DNA from: Oscillospiraceae bacterium
GTDB taxonomy: Bacteria; Bacillota; Clostridia; Oscillospirales; Ruminococcaceae
Reading direction: 5' to 3'
Assembly (NCBI GenBank): GCA_030539275.1
Contig: JAUNSK010000023.1
Location: forward strand, 1 to 62,325
DNA length: 62,325 bases
Under the pieces are notes generated by a model. It was not told the origin of the DNA. It did not search any database and saw only the letters and a list, made by a program, of their open reading frames with translations. Made by a program: the position numbers and the translations under genes. Positions 9,075 through 16,564 of the stretch are shown piece by piece (position 1 is the first letter of the stretch; the number at the start of each line of letters is the position of its first letter).

Positions 9075-9929
9075 ATGGATCTTTGGTACACAGAACGTCA
9101 TACAGACGACGTTAAATTTTCCATACGGGTAGACAGGCAGCTTGCATCATATACCAGTGAATTTCAGAGAATAGATATTTTTGAATCTAAAGAATTCGGC
9201 AGAATACTGACGCTTGACGGTTATCTTATGGTAACGCAGAAGGATGAATATATCTACCATGAAATGATTACCCATGTACCTATGGCCACAAATCCGGACA
9301 TTAAAAATGTTCTTGTAGTCGGCGGCGGTGACGGCGGAACAGTCCGCGAACTATGCAGATATAAAAGCATAGAAAATATCGATATGGTTGAAATAGATGA
9401 AATGGTTGTGAAGCTCTGCAAAGAATACATTCCATCAATATCATGTGCCCTTGATGATGAACGGGTACACATCTATTATGAGGACGGCATGAGATTTGTA
9501 CGTACTACAGAGGATTCTAAATATGATCTGATAATAGTTGATTCCACTGATCCGTTCGGCGTGGGAGAAGGTCTGTTTACCAAAGAATTTTACGGCAACT
9601 GCTATCGTTCACTGAATGATAACGGAATACTTGTCAATCAGCACGAAAGCACATTCTATGATTCCTATGCAAACTCTATGAAGAGAGCACACAGCAGGAT
9701 AAAAGAATTTTTCTCTACAGCGCTTGTCTATCAGGCTCATATCCCGACATACCCTTCAGGACACTGGCTCTTCGGTTTTGCTTCAAAAAAATACGATCCT
9801 AGAACTGATCTGCACGCTGACTGGTGGAACAGTCTGGGACTTAAAACCAGATATTATAATACTGTACTCCATACCGGATGCTTTGCTATCCCTAACAATG
9901 TACGTGATGTATTGCGTGAAACAAAATAA
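9075..9929 (+). CDS. speE: Spermidine synthase (polyamine aminopropyltransferase)
   Basis: Transfers the aminopropyl group of decarboxylated SAM to putrescine, giving spermidine and methylthioadenosine. 284 aa, the usual length. It has the N-terminal beta domain (LWYTERHTDDVKFSIRV), the Rossmann core VLVVGGGDGGTVRELCRY, the acidic ribose-binding strand VEIDEMVV, and the catalytic region DLIIVDSTDPFGVGEGLFT. Start is ATG 9075 with AAGGAG at 9062-9067; a start at 9057 would lie before the Shine-Dalgarno. The by-product MTA is a substrate of the nucleosidase encoded at 45652-46329. The acceptor diamine could differ (see the dual-route finding). Confidence 0.92.
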   Translation: MDLWYTERHTDDVKFSIRVDRQLASYTSEFQRIDIFESKEFGRILTLDGYLMVTQKDEYIYHEMITHVPMATNPDIKNVLVVGGGDGGTVRELCRYKSIENIDMVEIDEMVVKLCKEYIPSISCALDDERVHIYYEDGMRFVRTTEDSKYDLIIVDSTDPFGVGEGLFTKEFYGNCYRSLNDNGILVNQHESTFYDSYANSMKRAHSRIKEFFSTALVYQAHIPTYPSGHWLFGFASKKYDPRTDLHADWWNSLGLKTRYYNTVLHTGCFAIPNNVRDVLRETK

Positions 9930-9949
9930 GAAAGGAAGTAGTACTTAGC

Positions 9950-10804
9950 TTGAACAAAAACATCCACACTTTTATCGCTTGTGACAGTGAATACTCTGAC
10001 AGTCAGATCGTTCTGTTCGGAGCACCGTTTGACAGCACAACCTCTTACCGGCCTGGTACACGATTCGGAAGTTCTGCAATAAGAAATGAAAGCTTCGGAA
10101 TAGAGACCTACAGTCCATACACAGATCTTGATCTTTCCGATACAAATATCTTTGATGCCGGCGACCTTGAACTATGTTTCGGAAGCAGCGAAAAAGCTCT
10201 TGCTGACATTGAAAAAACTGCAGATACGATTCTTAATGACGGCAAAATTCCGTTTATGATAGGCGGAGAACACCTTGTAACACTTGGTGCTGTAAGAGCA
10301 GCATTTAAAAAGTACCCGGACCTTCATATTATTCATTTTGATGCTCATGCAGACCTGAGAGAAGATTATCTTGGTGAACCTCTTTCACACGCAAGTGTCA
10401 TGAGAAGATGCTATGATATTCTGGGCGACAACAGGATTTTTCAGTTTGGCATACGCAGCGGTGACAGATCAGAATTTGTCTGGGGTAAAAATCACGTATT
10501 TACAAACAGATTTAACTTTGACAACCTCGAAAAGGTCATTTCAATGCTCAGGGACAAACCTGTTTACTTTACTCTTGACCTCGATGTCCTTGACCCGTCA
10601 GTTTTCTGCGGAACAGGTACACCTGAAGCAGACGGAGTATCCTTCAGAGAACTTCTTAATGCCATTACAAAGATTTCCAAGCTTGACATAGTAGCACTTG
10701 ACATGAATGAACTGTCTCCGGTATATGACCAGAGCGGCGCTTCTACAGCACTAGCCTGCAAACTGCTGAGAGAGATTCTTCTTCTCATCTATAAATTCAA
10801 CTAA
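9950..10804 (+). CDS. speB: Agmatinase (ureohydrolase)
   Basis: Binuclear manganese hydrolase converting agmatine to putrescine and urea. Metal-binding motifs of the ureohydrolase family are complete: GGEHLVTLG, HFDAHADLRE and FTLDLDVLDPSVFCGTGTPE. 284 aa is the normal length. The start is TTG 9950 with AAGGAAG 11 nt upstream; no ATG near it fits. It lies 20 nt after speE and 20 nt before the saccharopine dehydrogenase-like gene, consistent with co-transcription. Confidence 0.92.
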   Translation: MNKNIHTFIACDSEYSDSQIVLFGAPFDSTTSYRPGTRFGSSAIRNESFGIETYSPYTDLDLSDTNIFDAGDLELCFGSSEKALADIEKTADTILNDGKIPFMIGGEHLVTLGAVRAAFKKYPDLHIIHFDAHADLREDYLGEPLSHASVMRRCYDILGDNRIFQFGIRSGDRSEFVWGKNHVFTNRFNFDNLEKVISMLRDKPVYFTLDLDVLDPSVFCGTGTPEADGVSFRELLNAITKISKLDIVALDMNELSPVYDQSGASTALACKLLREILLLIYKFN

Positions 10805-10824
10805 TATTAGGAGGAACAAATAAA

Positions 10825-12024
10825 TTGGGTAAAGCTTTAATTATTGGTGCTGGCGGAGTTGCCAGTGTTGTTGTACACAAATGCTGTCAGAACAGCGAAG
10901 TTTTCACAGACATATGCATAGCCAGCAGAACAAAATCGAAATGTGATGCACTCAAAAACAAGCTTGACGGCGGCAAAACCAATATCACAACTGCTCAGGT
11001 CGACGCTGACAATGTCAGTGAACTTGTAGCTCTTATGAAAAACTATAAACCTGATATTGTTATCAATGTTGCACTTCCGTATCAGGATCTTACTATCATG
11101 GATGCATGTCTTGAATGCAGGGTTGACTACGTTGACACAGCAAATTATGAACCTCTCGATACTGCTAAGTTTGAATACAAGTGGCAGTGGGCATACAGAG
11201 AAAAGTTTAAACAGGCCGGCATTACAGCACTCCTCGGAAGCGGCTTTGATCCTGGCGTAACAGGAGTATTTTCTGCTTATGCGCTCAAACATTATTTTGA
11301 TGAGATCCATTATATAGATATTCTTGACTGCAACGGAGGAGATCACGGATATCCTTTTGCTACAAACTTTAACCCTGAAATAAACATTCGTGAAGTATCA
11401 GCTAACGGAAGCTATATTGAAAACGGTGAATGGATCGAAACAAAACCGATGGAGATCAAGCGTGAATATGATTTTGACGAAGTCGGAATGAAGGATATGT
11501 ATCTTCTCCACCATGAAGAACTGGAATCACTTGCACTCAACATTACAGGGATCAAGAGAATCAGATTTTTCATGACTTTCGGTCAGAGCTATCTTACACA
11601 TCTCAGGTGTCTTGAAAACGTAGGCATGACATCTATCGAACCTATTGATTTTGAAGGCAAAAAGATCGTACCTCTGCAGTTTCTGAAAGCTGTCCTTCCT
11701 GATCCTGCATCACTCGGTCCTAGAACAAAGGGAAAGACAAATATCGGCTGCATTTGCCAGGGTGTCAAGGACGGTAAACCGGTTAAATACTATGTATATA
11801 ACGTATGTGACCATGAAGCTTCTTACAAAGAAGTAGGATCACAGGCTATTTCATATACAACAGGCGTTCCTGCAATGATCGGCGCTATGATGGTCATGAC
11901 AGGAAAATGGAAAAAACCTGGTGTATTCAACATCGAGGAATTTGATCCGGATCCGTTTATGGATGCTCTCAACAAATGGGGCCTGCCATGGAAGGAAAAC
12001 TTTGATCCTGTACTCGTTGACTAA
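10825..12024 (+). CDS. Carboxy(nor)spermidine dehydrogenase (saccharopine dehydrogenase-like)
   Basis: NAD(P)-dependent enzyme expected to condense a diamine (putrescine or diaminopropane) with aspartate semialdehyde and reduce the imine to carboxyspermidine/carboxynorspermidine. The N-terminus KALIIGAGGVASVVVHKC is a Rossmann GxGGV loop, and the whole 399-aa protein reads as the LYS9/saccharopine dehydrogenase family, with the conserved GFDPGVTGVFSAYA segment. Start TTG 10825 with AGGAGG upstream. The decarboxylase that completes the route (nspC) follows 17 nt later, which is the main reason for this call over saccharopine or homospermidine metabolism. Confidence 0.88.
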   Translation: MGKALIIGAGGVASVVVHKCCQNSEVFTDICIASRTKSKCDALKNKLDGGKTNITTAQVDADNVSELVALMKNYKPDIVINVALPYQDLTIMDACLECRVDYVDTANYEPLDTAKFEYKWQWAYREKFKQAGITALLGSGFDPGVTGVFSAYALKHYFDEIHYIDILDCNGGDHGYPFATNFNPEINIREVSANGSYIENGEWIETKPMEIKREYDFDEVGMKDMYLLHHEELESLALNITGIKRIRFFMTFGQSYLTHLRCLENVGMTSIEPIDFEGKKIVPLQFLKAVLPDPASLGPRTKGKTNIGCICQGVKDGKPVKYYVYNVCDHEASYKEVGSQAISYTTGVPAMIGAMMVMTGKWKKPGVFNIEEFDPDPFMDALNKWGLPWKENFDPVLVD

Positions 12025-12041
12025 ACAGAAAGGGCTTTGGG

Positions 12042-13190
12042 ATGCTTAACTTTGATATTAACTCCATAAAAACTCCATGCTTCGTTGTTGACGAAAATCT
12101 TCTGAAAAAAAATCTTGAAGTTCTTAAGTCTGTCGAAGACAGAACCGGATGCAAAATACTTCTTGCACAAAAATCTTTTTCCATGTACTCGTTATATCCT
12201 ATGATCTCTGAGTATCTCTGCGGAACAACAGCAAGCGGGTTATACGAAGCCAGACTTGGATATGAAGAAATGGGAAGGCCTTTCTACAAGGAGACTCATA
12301 TCTTCTCCCCTGCTTATATTGAAGAAGATTTTGATGAGATATTAAAGTACTGCGATCATATAGTCTTTAACTCACTTCGTCAGTGGAATATGTTTAAGGA
12401 CAGAGTAAAAGACAGCGGTAAAAAAATCGAATGCGGAATCAGAATTAATCCTGAATACTCAGAGATTGAAACTGACATCTATAACCCATGCTTCACAGGT
12501 TCAAGGCTGGGAGCACTTGCACAGACTTTTGAAGGACAGTCTCTTGACGGTATATCCGGACTTCACTTTCATACCATGTGTGAACAGAATTCGGACACGC
12601 TTGAGAGAACAATAAAAGTTGTAGATGAAAAGTTCGGCAGATATCTTAAAAACATGAAGTGGATCAACTTCGGAGGCGGTCATCATATTACAAGGGATGA
12701 CTATGATATAGATACACTTTGCAGATGCATAATGCACTTTAAAGATAAATACGGTCTTCAGGTTTATCTTGAACCCGGTGAAGCTGTTGCACTTAACGCC
12801 GGATTTATGGTCACTACTGTACTTGATACACTTAAAAACGGCTGTGATATAGCCATAATAGATGCTTCGGCTGCATGCCATATGCCGGATGTAATTGAAA
12901 TGCCGTACAGACCCAACATAATAAACAGCGGTATGCCCGGTGAAAAAAGGATCACCTACAGACTCGGTGGAAATACATGTCTTGCTGGTGATATAGTCGG
13001 TGATTATTCATTTGACAAGGAACTTGACCCCGGAGATAAACTTGTACTATGTGATATGGCTATTTATTCAATGGTCAAAACAAACACATTTAACGGTATG
13101 AAGCTTCCGTCTATTGCAGTATGCCATAGTGACGGCACAGTAGAAACGGTAAGAACATTCGGTTACGGGGATTTTAAGTGCCGATTATAA
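12042..13190 (+). CDS. nspC: Carboxynorspermidine/carboxyspermidine decarboxylase
   Basis: PLP enzyme of the alanine-racemase-fold (group IV) decarboxylases; removes the carboxyl group of carboxyspermidine to give spermidine. 382 aa, normal for NspC. Recognisable parts are TPCFVVDENLLKKNL, the PLP lysine segment KILLAQKSFSMYS, GLHFHTMCEQ, the glycine loop INFGGGHHI and EPGEAVALNAGF. It has AAAGGG before the ATG. It is the last gene of the operon, closed by a strong hairpin at 13194-13231. Confidence 0.92.
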   Translation: MLNFDINSIKTPCFVVDENLLKKNLEVLKSVEDRTGCKILLAQKSFSMYSLYPMISEYLCGTTASGLYEARLGYEEMGRPFYKETHIFSPAYIEEDFDEILKYCDHIVFNSLRQWNMFKDRVKDSGKKIECGIRINPEYSEIETDIYNPCFTGSRLGALAQTFEGQSLDGISGLHFHTMCEQNSDTLERTIKVVDEKFGRYLKNMKWINFGGGHHITRDDYDIDTLCRCIMHFKDKYGLQVYLEPGEAVALNAGFMVTTVLDTLKNGCDIAIIDASAACHMPDVIEMPYRPNIINSGMPGEKRITYRLGGNTCLAGDIVGDYSFDKELDPGDKLVLCDMAIYSMVKTNTFNGMKLPSIAVCHSDGTVETVRTFGYGDFKCRL

Positions 13191-13193
13191 ACT

Positions 13194-13231
13194 AAAAACA
13201 CCTGCACACATTTCATTGTGCAGGTGTTTTT
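13194..13231. terminator. Bidirectional terminator between nspC and the nucleotidyltransferase gene
   Basis: Perfect 15-bp stem (13194-13208 with 13217-13231), 8-nt loop, T-run on the plus side and A-tract on the other side. It overlaps the 3' end of the minus-strand gene ending at 13213. Confidence 0.9.
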
Positions 13232-14346
13232 GTTTTTTCCGGACTATCTGAGGATTTAGTCAATAATTTAATAACAAGTGATACATTCCTGTGATAAATG
13301 ATAACCATCTTCACCAGCCTGAGGATGAAACATAACCCAACAAGAAACGGAAGCTTATCAAGAACAGGATAATATCCTCTCATCTCAGCCATACCCGGAC
13401 ATAACTTTTTTAAGATAAACTTTACTTTTCCCATAGCCCTGATCTGAGATTCATAATAATTAGTATAGTTTCCATATGTACCGGAATATATTATATATTC
13501 TCCGGCTTCATTGATTTCAACACTGTTTTCAGTATCTGAAAACCAGGTCTCAGCAGTTGAGATCATTTGCAAATAAAAACTGAATACTCCCAGTTGTTTA
13601 AGTTTATTTACTATATATTCCTGGTTAATATGATCACATAATGAATTAAACATCAGATACAGGTCCATAACAGAACGTATTCCGCTTCCGCACGCATTAA
13701 AATGTTTATAAAAATGCATTACATAATAAATAAAGAAATCCTCGTTGCTCATTGAGTGAACATACTTATAGTTATCTGCAGTGCTGAATTGTTCAAATGT
13801 ATTTGTATCATACCCGTGCTTTGCGATCATCTGTTGTGAAAAAAGACTGCGATGAAGTTCAACATTCATAACTGGCGGTTTCTGATAGACATCATGAACA
13901 CCTTTGCCATAGTTTTTGCATGTATACTTAAGACTTTTCAGAACAGACAATGACTTCTCACCACATTCAGGGTCTATCAGATAATCAAGATCCGACATTA
14001 CACGCATATATGACTTAGGATAGTACTTCTTGATGAGAAATCCTTTAAGAGGCATAATTCGTATGTGATTCTCCTCAAATGCATTCATAATCTTTGTGTT
14101 TTCTTCACGCTGTATAATATCCTTCACTATTGCCTTATGCTTTATCTCCAGAAACTGATTCATGATATCATCAGGAGGTTTTATATCAAGTTTTTCTACA
14201 GCGCAGCAGACTGTACATGCTACACTGTTGTGATGTGCAAGCGAGAGAACATCTTCCCAGCAGACATCATCCGGTTTGCATGATGGCTTCTTATCATTAA
14301 CTGCACACCGCAAAAGATATATCAGATATTTACTATTTTCATTCAC
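13213..14346 (-). CDS. Uncharacterised nucleotidyltransferase-family protein (NTP_transf_5 type)
   Basis: 377-aa cytosolic protein with the signature of the uncharacterised nucleotidyltransferase family: MPLKGFLIKKYYP (about 96-108) followed by SYMRVMSDLDYLID, whose D-x-D pair would bind metal. A hydrophobic stretch near the C-terminus (LPFLVGLCFILRLVKMVII) may touch the membrane. Family members recur in RiPP gene clusters, including lasso peptide clusters with HprK-like kinases. Here it is the last gene of the DIITTSG module, 150 nt after the peptidase gene, which suggests modification of the peptides (inference). The start has only a weak Shine-Dalgarno (AAGTGA). Confidence 0.75.
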   Translation of the reverse strand: MNENSKYLIYLLRCAVNDKKPSCKPDDVCWEDVLSLAHHNSVACTVCCAVEKLDIKPPDDIMNQFLEIKHKAIVKDIIQREENTKIMNAFEENHIRIMPLKGFLIKKYYPKSYMRVMSDLDYLIDPECGEKSLSVLKSLKYTCKNYGKGVHDVYQKPPVMNVELHRSLFSQQMIAKHGYDTNTFEQFSTADNYKYVHSMSNEDFFIYYVMHFYKHFNACGSGIRSVMDLYLMFNSLCDHINQEYIVNKLKQLGVFSFYLQMISTAETWFSDTENSVEINEAGEYIIYSGTYGNYTNYYESQIRAMGKVKFILKKLCPGMAEMRGYYPVLDKLPFLVGLCFILRLVKMVIIYHRNVSLVIKLLTKSSDSPEKTKTPAQ

Positions 14347-14454
14347 TTATATAAACCTACATTCTTATCATATATTTTCAGTTTTCGACAAATCTCAGAG
14401 AATTAAACAACACCAGAATACAGATACCTGTTTTTCATGTACCGAAATATCAAT

Positions 14455-14481
14455 GATCCGGTGAAGAGCTGATCTTCCGGA
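14455..14481. other. Hairpin in the 150-nt gap between peptidase and nucleotidyltransferase genes
   Basis: Outer 6-bp stem (14455-14460 with 14476-14481) continued after a 2-nt bulge by an inner 4-bp stem. No T-run follows on the minus strand. The rest of the gap holds no ORF or clear promoter. Confidence 0.3.
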
Positions 14482-14496
14482 TAACTTATTATTTTC

Positions 14497-14934
14497 CTAA
14501 CGTCTTAAGCACTTGTTCCATACACGACGGCAGCTATTTATGAACCACAGCACAAATGCCCTCACCGGAAAAAAAGTACACCATAAAATAACATATGCAC
14601 GATACCGTAAATCATTAACAGTTATAAAACGTCCTTTTGAGTAAAAGCCCGTTGTTACTCCAATGATCCAGCTGTGCGGTACTCTTTCTTTTGTCCATCT
14701 GTTATCACCGCAGGTTATATATTCATTTTTACAAACTTTTATAATACGATGCAGAACATACTTTCCGTCAGGACGTCTGTACAGCGCAATATCATATTTT
14801 TTAAGACATCTGTCCGGTTTTTCAATAACAACCGCATTCTTACGATTTTTAAGCATAGGCTGCATGCTGTCTCCGACAGTAGTCTGAATTATCCTGCCAA
14901 ACCTATCAAGAGTCTCTTCTATGGTACTATTCAT
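14497..14934 (-). CDS. S26B/SipW-type signal peptidase-like protein (S24/S26 family)
   Basis: 145-aa serine peptidase candidate. The box with the nucleophile is VGDSMQPML (S near residue 21); the second catalytic box is YVLHRI, where His replaces the Lys of bacterial LepB, the pattern of S26B (SipW/Sec11) enzymes; CGDNR is the third conserved box. The hydrophobic segment is at the C-terminus (YVILWCTFFPVRAFVLWFI), not the N-terminus, so topology differs from LepB. Start ATG 14934; the preceding codon is TTG (14937). It overlaps the PqqD-like gene, so the two are translationally coupled. Cleavage of the DIITTSG peptides is a reasonable but unproven role. Confidence 0.75.
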   Translation of the reverse strand: MNSTIEETLDRFGRIIQTTVGDSMQPMLKNRKNAVVIEKPDRCLKKYDIALYRRPDGKYVLHRIIKVCKNEYITCGDNRWTKERVPHSWIIGVTTGFYSKGRFITVNDLRYRAYVILWCTFFPVRAFVLWFINSCRRVWNKCLRR

Positions 14935-15193
14935 CAAGAAGATGCAGCTCCCTCAGCTGCATAAGTATTTTATCTATGTCCCCCGAAGCAGTGTCATCAT
15001 CAACATCATATTTGTCAAGCACAGACTCAAGCAATTCTTCTTTGGTCGTTTCAGTCATCAGTTTTCTGAGAATATAATCTGCAGTAGAATTGCTGCGAAT
15101 AAGTCCGTTAAAATATCTGCTGGCTTCACCCGTAGCTACTGCAATAAATTCACCGTTTGAATCATCAGTGATCATTCCGTTTTTAAGTTTCAT
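14927..15193 (-). CDS. PqqD-like peptide-binding protein (RiPP recognition element)
   Basis: 88-aa protein resembling PqqD: N-terminal beta segment (LKNGMITDDSNGEFIAVATG), FNGLIRSNSTADYILRKL and a C-terminal helix ending in LMQLRELHLLD, the normal length of stand-alone PqqD. In known systems PqqD domains bind the leader of a ribosomal peptide and present it to the modifying enzyme. It overlaps the kinase-like gene upstream by 11 nt and the peptidase gene downstream, so all three form one translational unit. AAAGG precedes the ATG. Confidence 0.75.
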   Translation of the reverse strand: MKLKNGMITDDSNGEFIAVATGEASRYFNGLIRSNSTADYILRKLMTETTKEELLESVLDKYDVDDDTASGDIDKILMQLRELHLLDE

Positions 15194-15893
15194 ATTTTTT
15201 ACCTTTCCATGTACTATAAGCTACATCTGCCGCCTCTGCAGACATATTGCATCTGAGTCTGAATAACGCTGCATTATGAGAAAATCTTTTTGTCATACTC
15301 AGAACTCTTTTTACACTATCTGCGCTGTCGGGTCTGAAAGTCTGATTAAGTATAACAGGATATGCATCCTGAGGAGATATCCGTATGCACGAATTATCCT
15401 TAGCCTGCTCAAGGAAAAATACTGCACTGACCGGTGCACTTTCATTATTATCGAGACCATGCTTGCCGCTCCACGGTGTTCCGTATACCAGAGCCTTATC
15501 ATTGTCAAGCATTATGAGTGGCTTATCATCATTAATTATTCTGACACGATCACCGAAACACTGTCTCCACAGTGCTGCATGTGTAGATTTTCCTGTACCG
15601 CTTGGTGCTGTAAACAGGACTGCTTCACCATCTATCTTCAGTGCACTGCAATGAAACAGGATTATATTATCACTTATAAGTCTGGTGCATATTTTCCGGT
15701 AAACTGCCAGGCTCTCAAGATAGCCTGGGTGATATTTTTTTTTGTCCCTGTTTTCATACTCTATTTCCTGAGAAGATACACGGACCGGTGGTATGTCAAT
15801 ATCCCCGGTAATATAATTATGACAAAGTTTTTGTATGTACTGATACCTATTGTCTATGCAGAAATAATGCTGCGCTAATTGTATTGTAAACAT
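15183..15893 (-). CDS. HprK-like P-loop kinase of RiPP-cluster type
   Basis: 236-aa protein with HPr-kinase C-terminal-like P-loop region: FTAPSGTGKSTHAALW (Walker A Lys about K102), RIINDDKPLIM (Walker B-like) and GTPWSGKHG. It lacks the N-terminal domain of true HprK and is unlikely to act on HPr. Related proteins occur with PqqD and nucleotidyltransferases in peptide clusters; one such kinase phosphorylates a lasso peptide (paeninodin). The start lies 4 nt after the stop of the 36-codon peptide gene with no Shine-Dalgarno of its own, so translation is probably coupled to the peptide. Substrate here is inferred from position. Confidence 0.75.
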   Translation of the reverse strand: MFTIQLAQHYFCIDNRYQYIQKLCHNYITGDIDIPPVRVSSQEIEYENRDKKKYHPGYLESLAVYRKICTRLISDNIILFHCSALKIDGEAVLFTAPSGTGKSTHAALWRQCFGDRVRIINDDKPLIMLDNDKALVYGTPWSGKHGLDNNESAPVSAVFFLEQAKDNSCIRISPQDAYPVILNQTFRPDSADSVKRVLSMTKRFSHNAALFRLRCNMSAEAADVAYSTWKGKKYET

Positions 15894-15897
15894 AGGC

Positions 15898-16008
15898 TTA
15901 GTCTATCGGAATAACCGGCAATTCAATAGGATCGCCGCTCGTAGTAATGATATCCTGAGTCTTAAAGATAATACACTCGATCTCAGGGGTCTGATACTGC
16001 TCTTTCAT
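15898..16008 (-). CDS. Short peptide 1 of the DIITTSG family (candidate RiPP precursor, 36 aa)
   Basis: Unannotated-size gene found by reading the gap. ATG at 16008 with AGAGGAT upstream; stop at 15898-15900. The peptide starts MKEQYQTPEIECIIFKTQ, continues DIITTSG and ends DPIELPVIPID. The first 25 residues are strongly similar to peptide 2 (18514-18630): MKE-Y-PE-E-I-FKT-DIITTSG is common, like a leader, while the tails diverge apart from ELP. There is no signal peptide. The next gene, 4 nt on, is the HprK-like kinase, then PqqD-like and peptidase genes. The last nine residues nearly repeat the C-terminus of the lipoprotein encoded just upstream. Confidence 0.75.
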   Translation of the reverse strand: MKEQYQTPEIECIIFKTQDIITTSGDPIELPVIPID

Positions 16009-16027
16009 TTTATATCCTCTCTGACAG

Positions 16028-16474
16028 TTATCCTATCGGGATGACCGGCAATTCAATGGAATTTTTACTATCATTATCATTTAATTTTTCCTGATCTGTA
16101 TTAACATCAGCTGCTGATGTATTATCTTTGTCAGGCTCTGAAGTGTCTTTTTCAGTATCTTTTTCATGTGCAGTTATAATTACATCATCGTAATCGCCGG
16201 AAGTGTTATGTGTTTTATCAGACTCTGCATTATTTTTTTTATCCGGCAATGAATCTTTATTCTCAGATCTGTTATTATCATTGCCGGCATAAGTTTCTGC
16301 CGCATGACCGGATGCCTGAGTTACTGCGCTGTCAGATGATATATATGTCTCAGTTTCAGATGAACTTGTCTGATCTGTTGAATTTCTCAGATTTTTTTTC
16401 TCATTCATGCAGCCGCAAAACGCTGTGAACATCATGACTGTCATTAAAACAGGTATTGTATTTTTATATTTCAT
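16028..16474 (-). CDS. Lipoprotein-like secreted protein with peptide-1-like C-terminus
   Basis: 148 aa. The N-terminus MKYKNTIPVLMTVMMFTAF is a signal peptide followed by CGCMNEKK, a plausible but not perfect lipobox (FCGC). The rest is low-complexity, rich in Ser, Thr, Asp, Glu, Asn and Lys, and likely disordered; no known domain. The final residues SIELPVIPIG match the end of peptide 1 (PIELPVIPID), and 22 of the last 27 coding bases agree, pointing to a shared origin. It lies between the large secreted protein and peptide 1 in the same orientation. AAAGGA is 13 nt before the ATG. Function unknown. Confidence 0.65.
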   Translation of the reverse strand: MKYKNTIPVLMTVMMFTAFCGCMNEKKNLRNSTDQTSSSETETYISSDSAVTQASGHAAETYAGNDNNRSENKDSLPDKKNNAESDKTHNTSGDYDDVIITAHEKDTEKDTSEPDKDNTSAADVNTDQEKLNDNDSKNSIELPVIPIG

Positions 16475-16564
16475 CGTATTAATTTATTCCTTTTAATAAA
16501 TCAGGTATATTGACTTATATGTTATGATGATTACTGCAATTATTGCAATGACGTGGTCCTTCAC

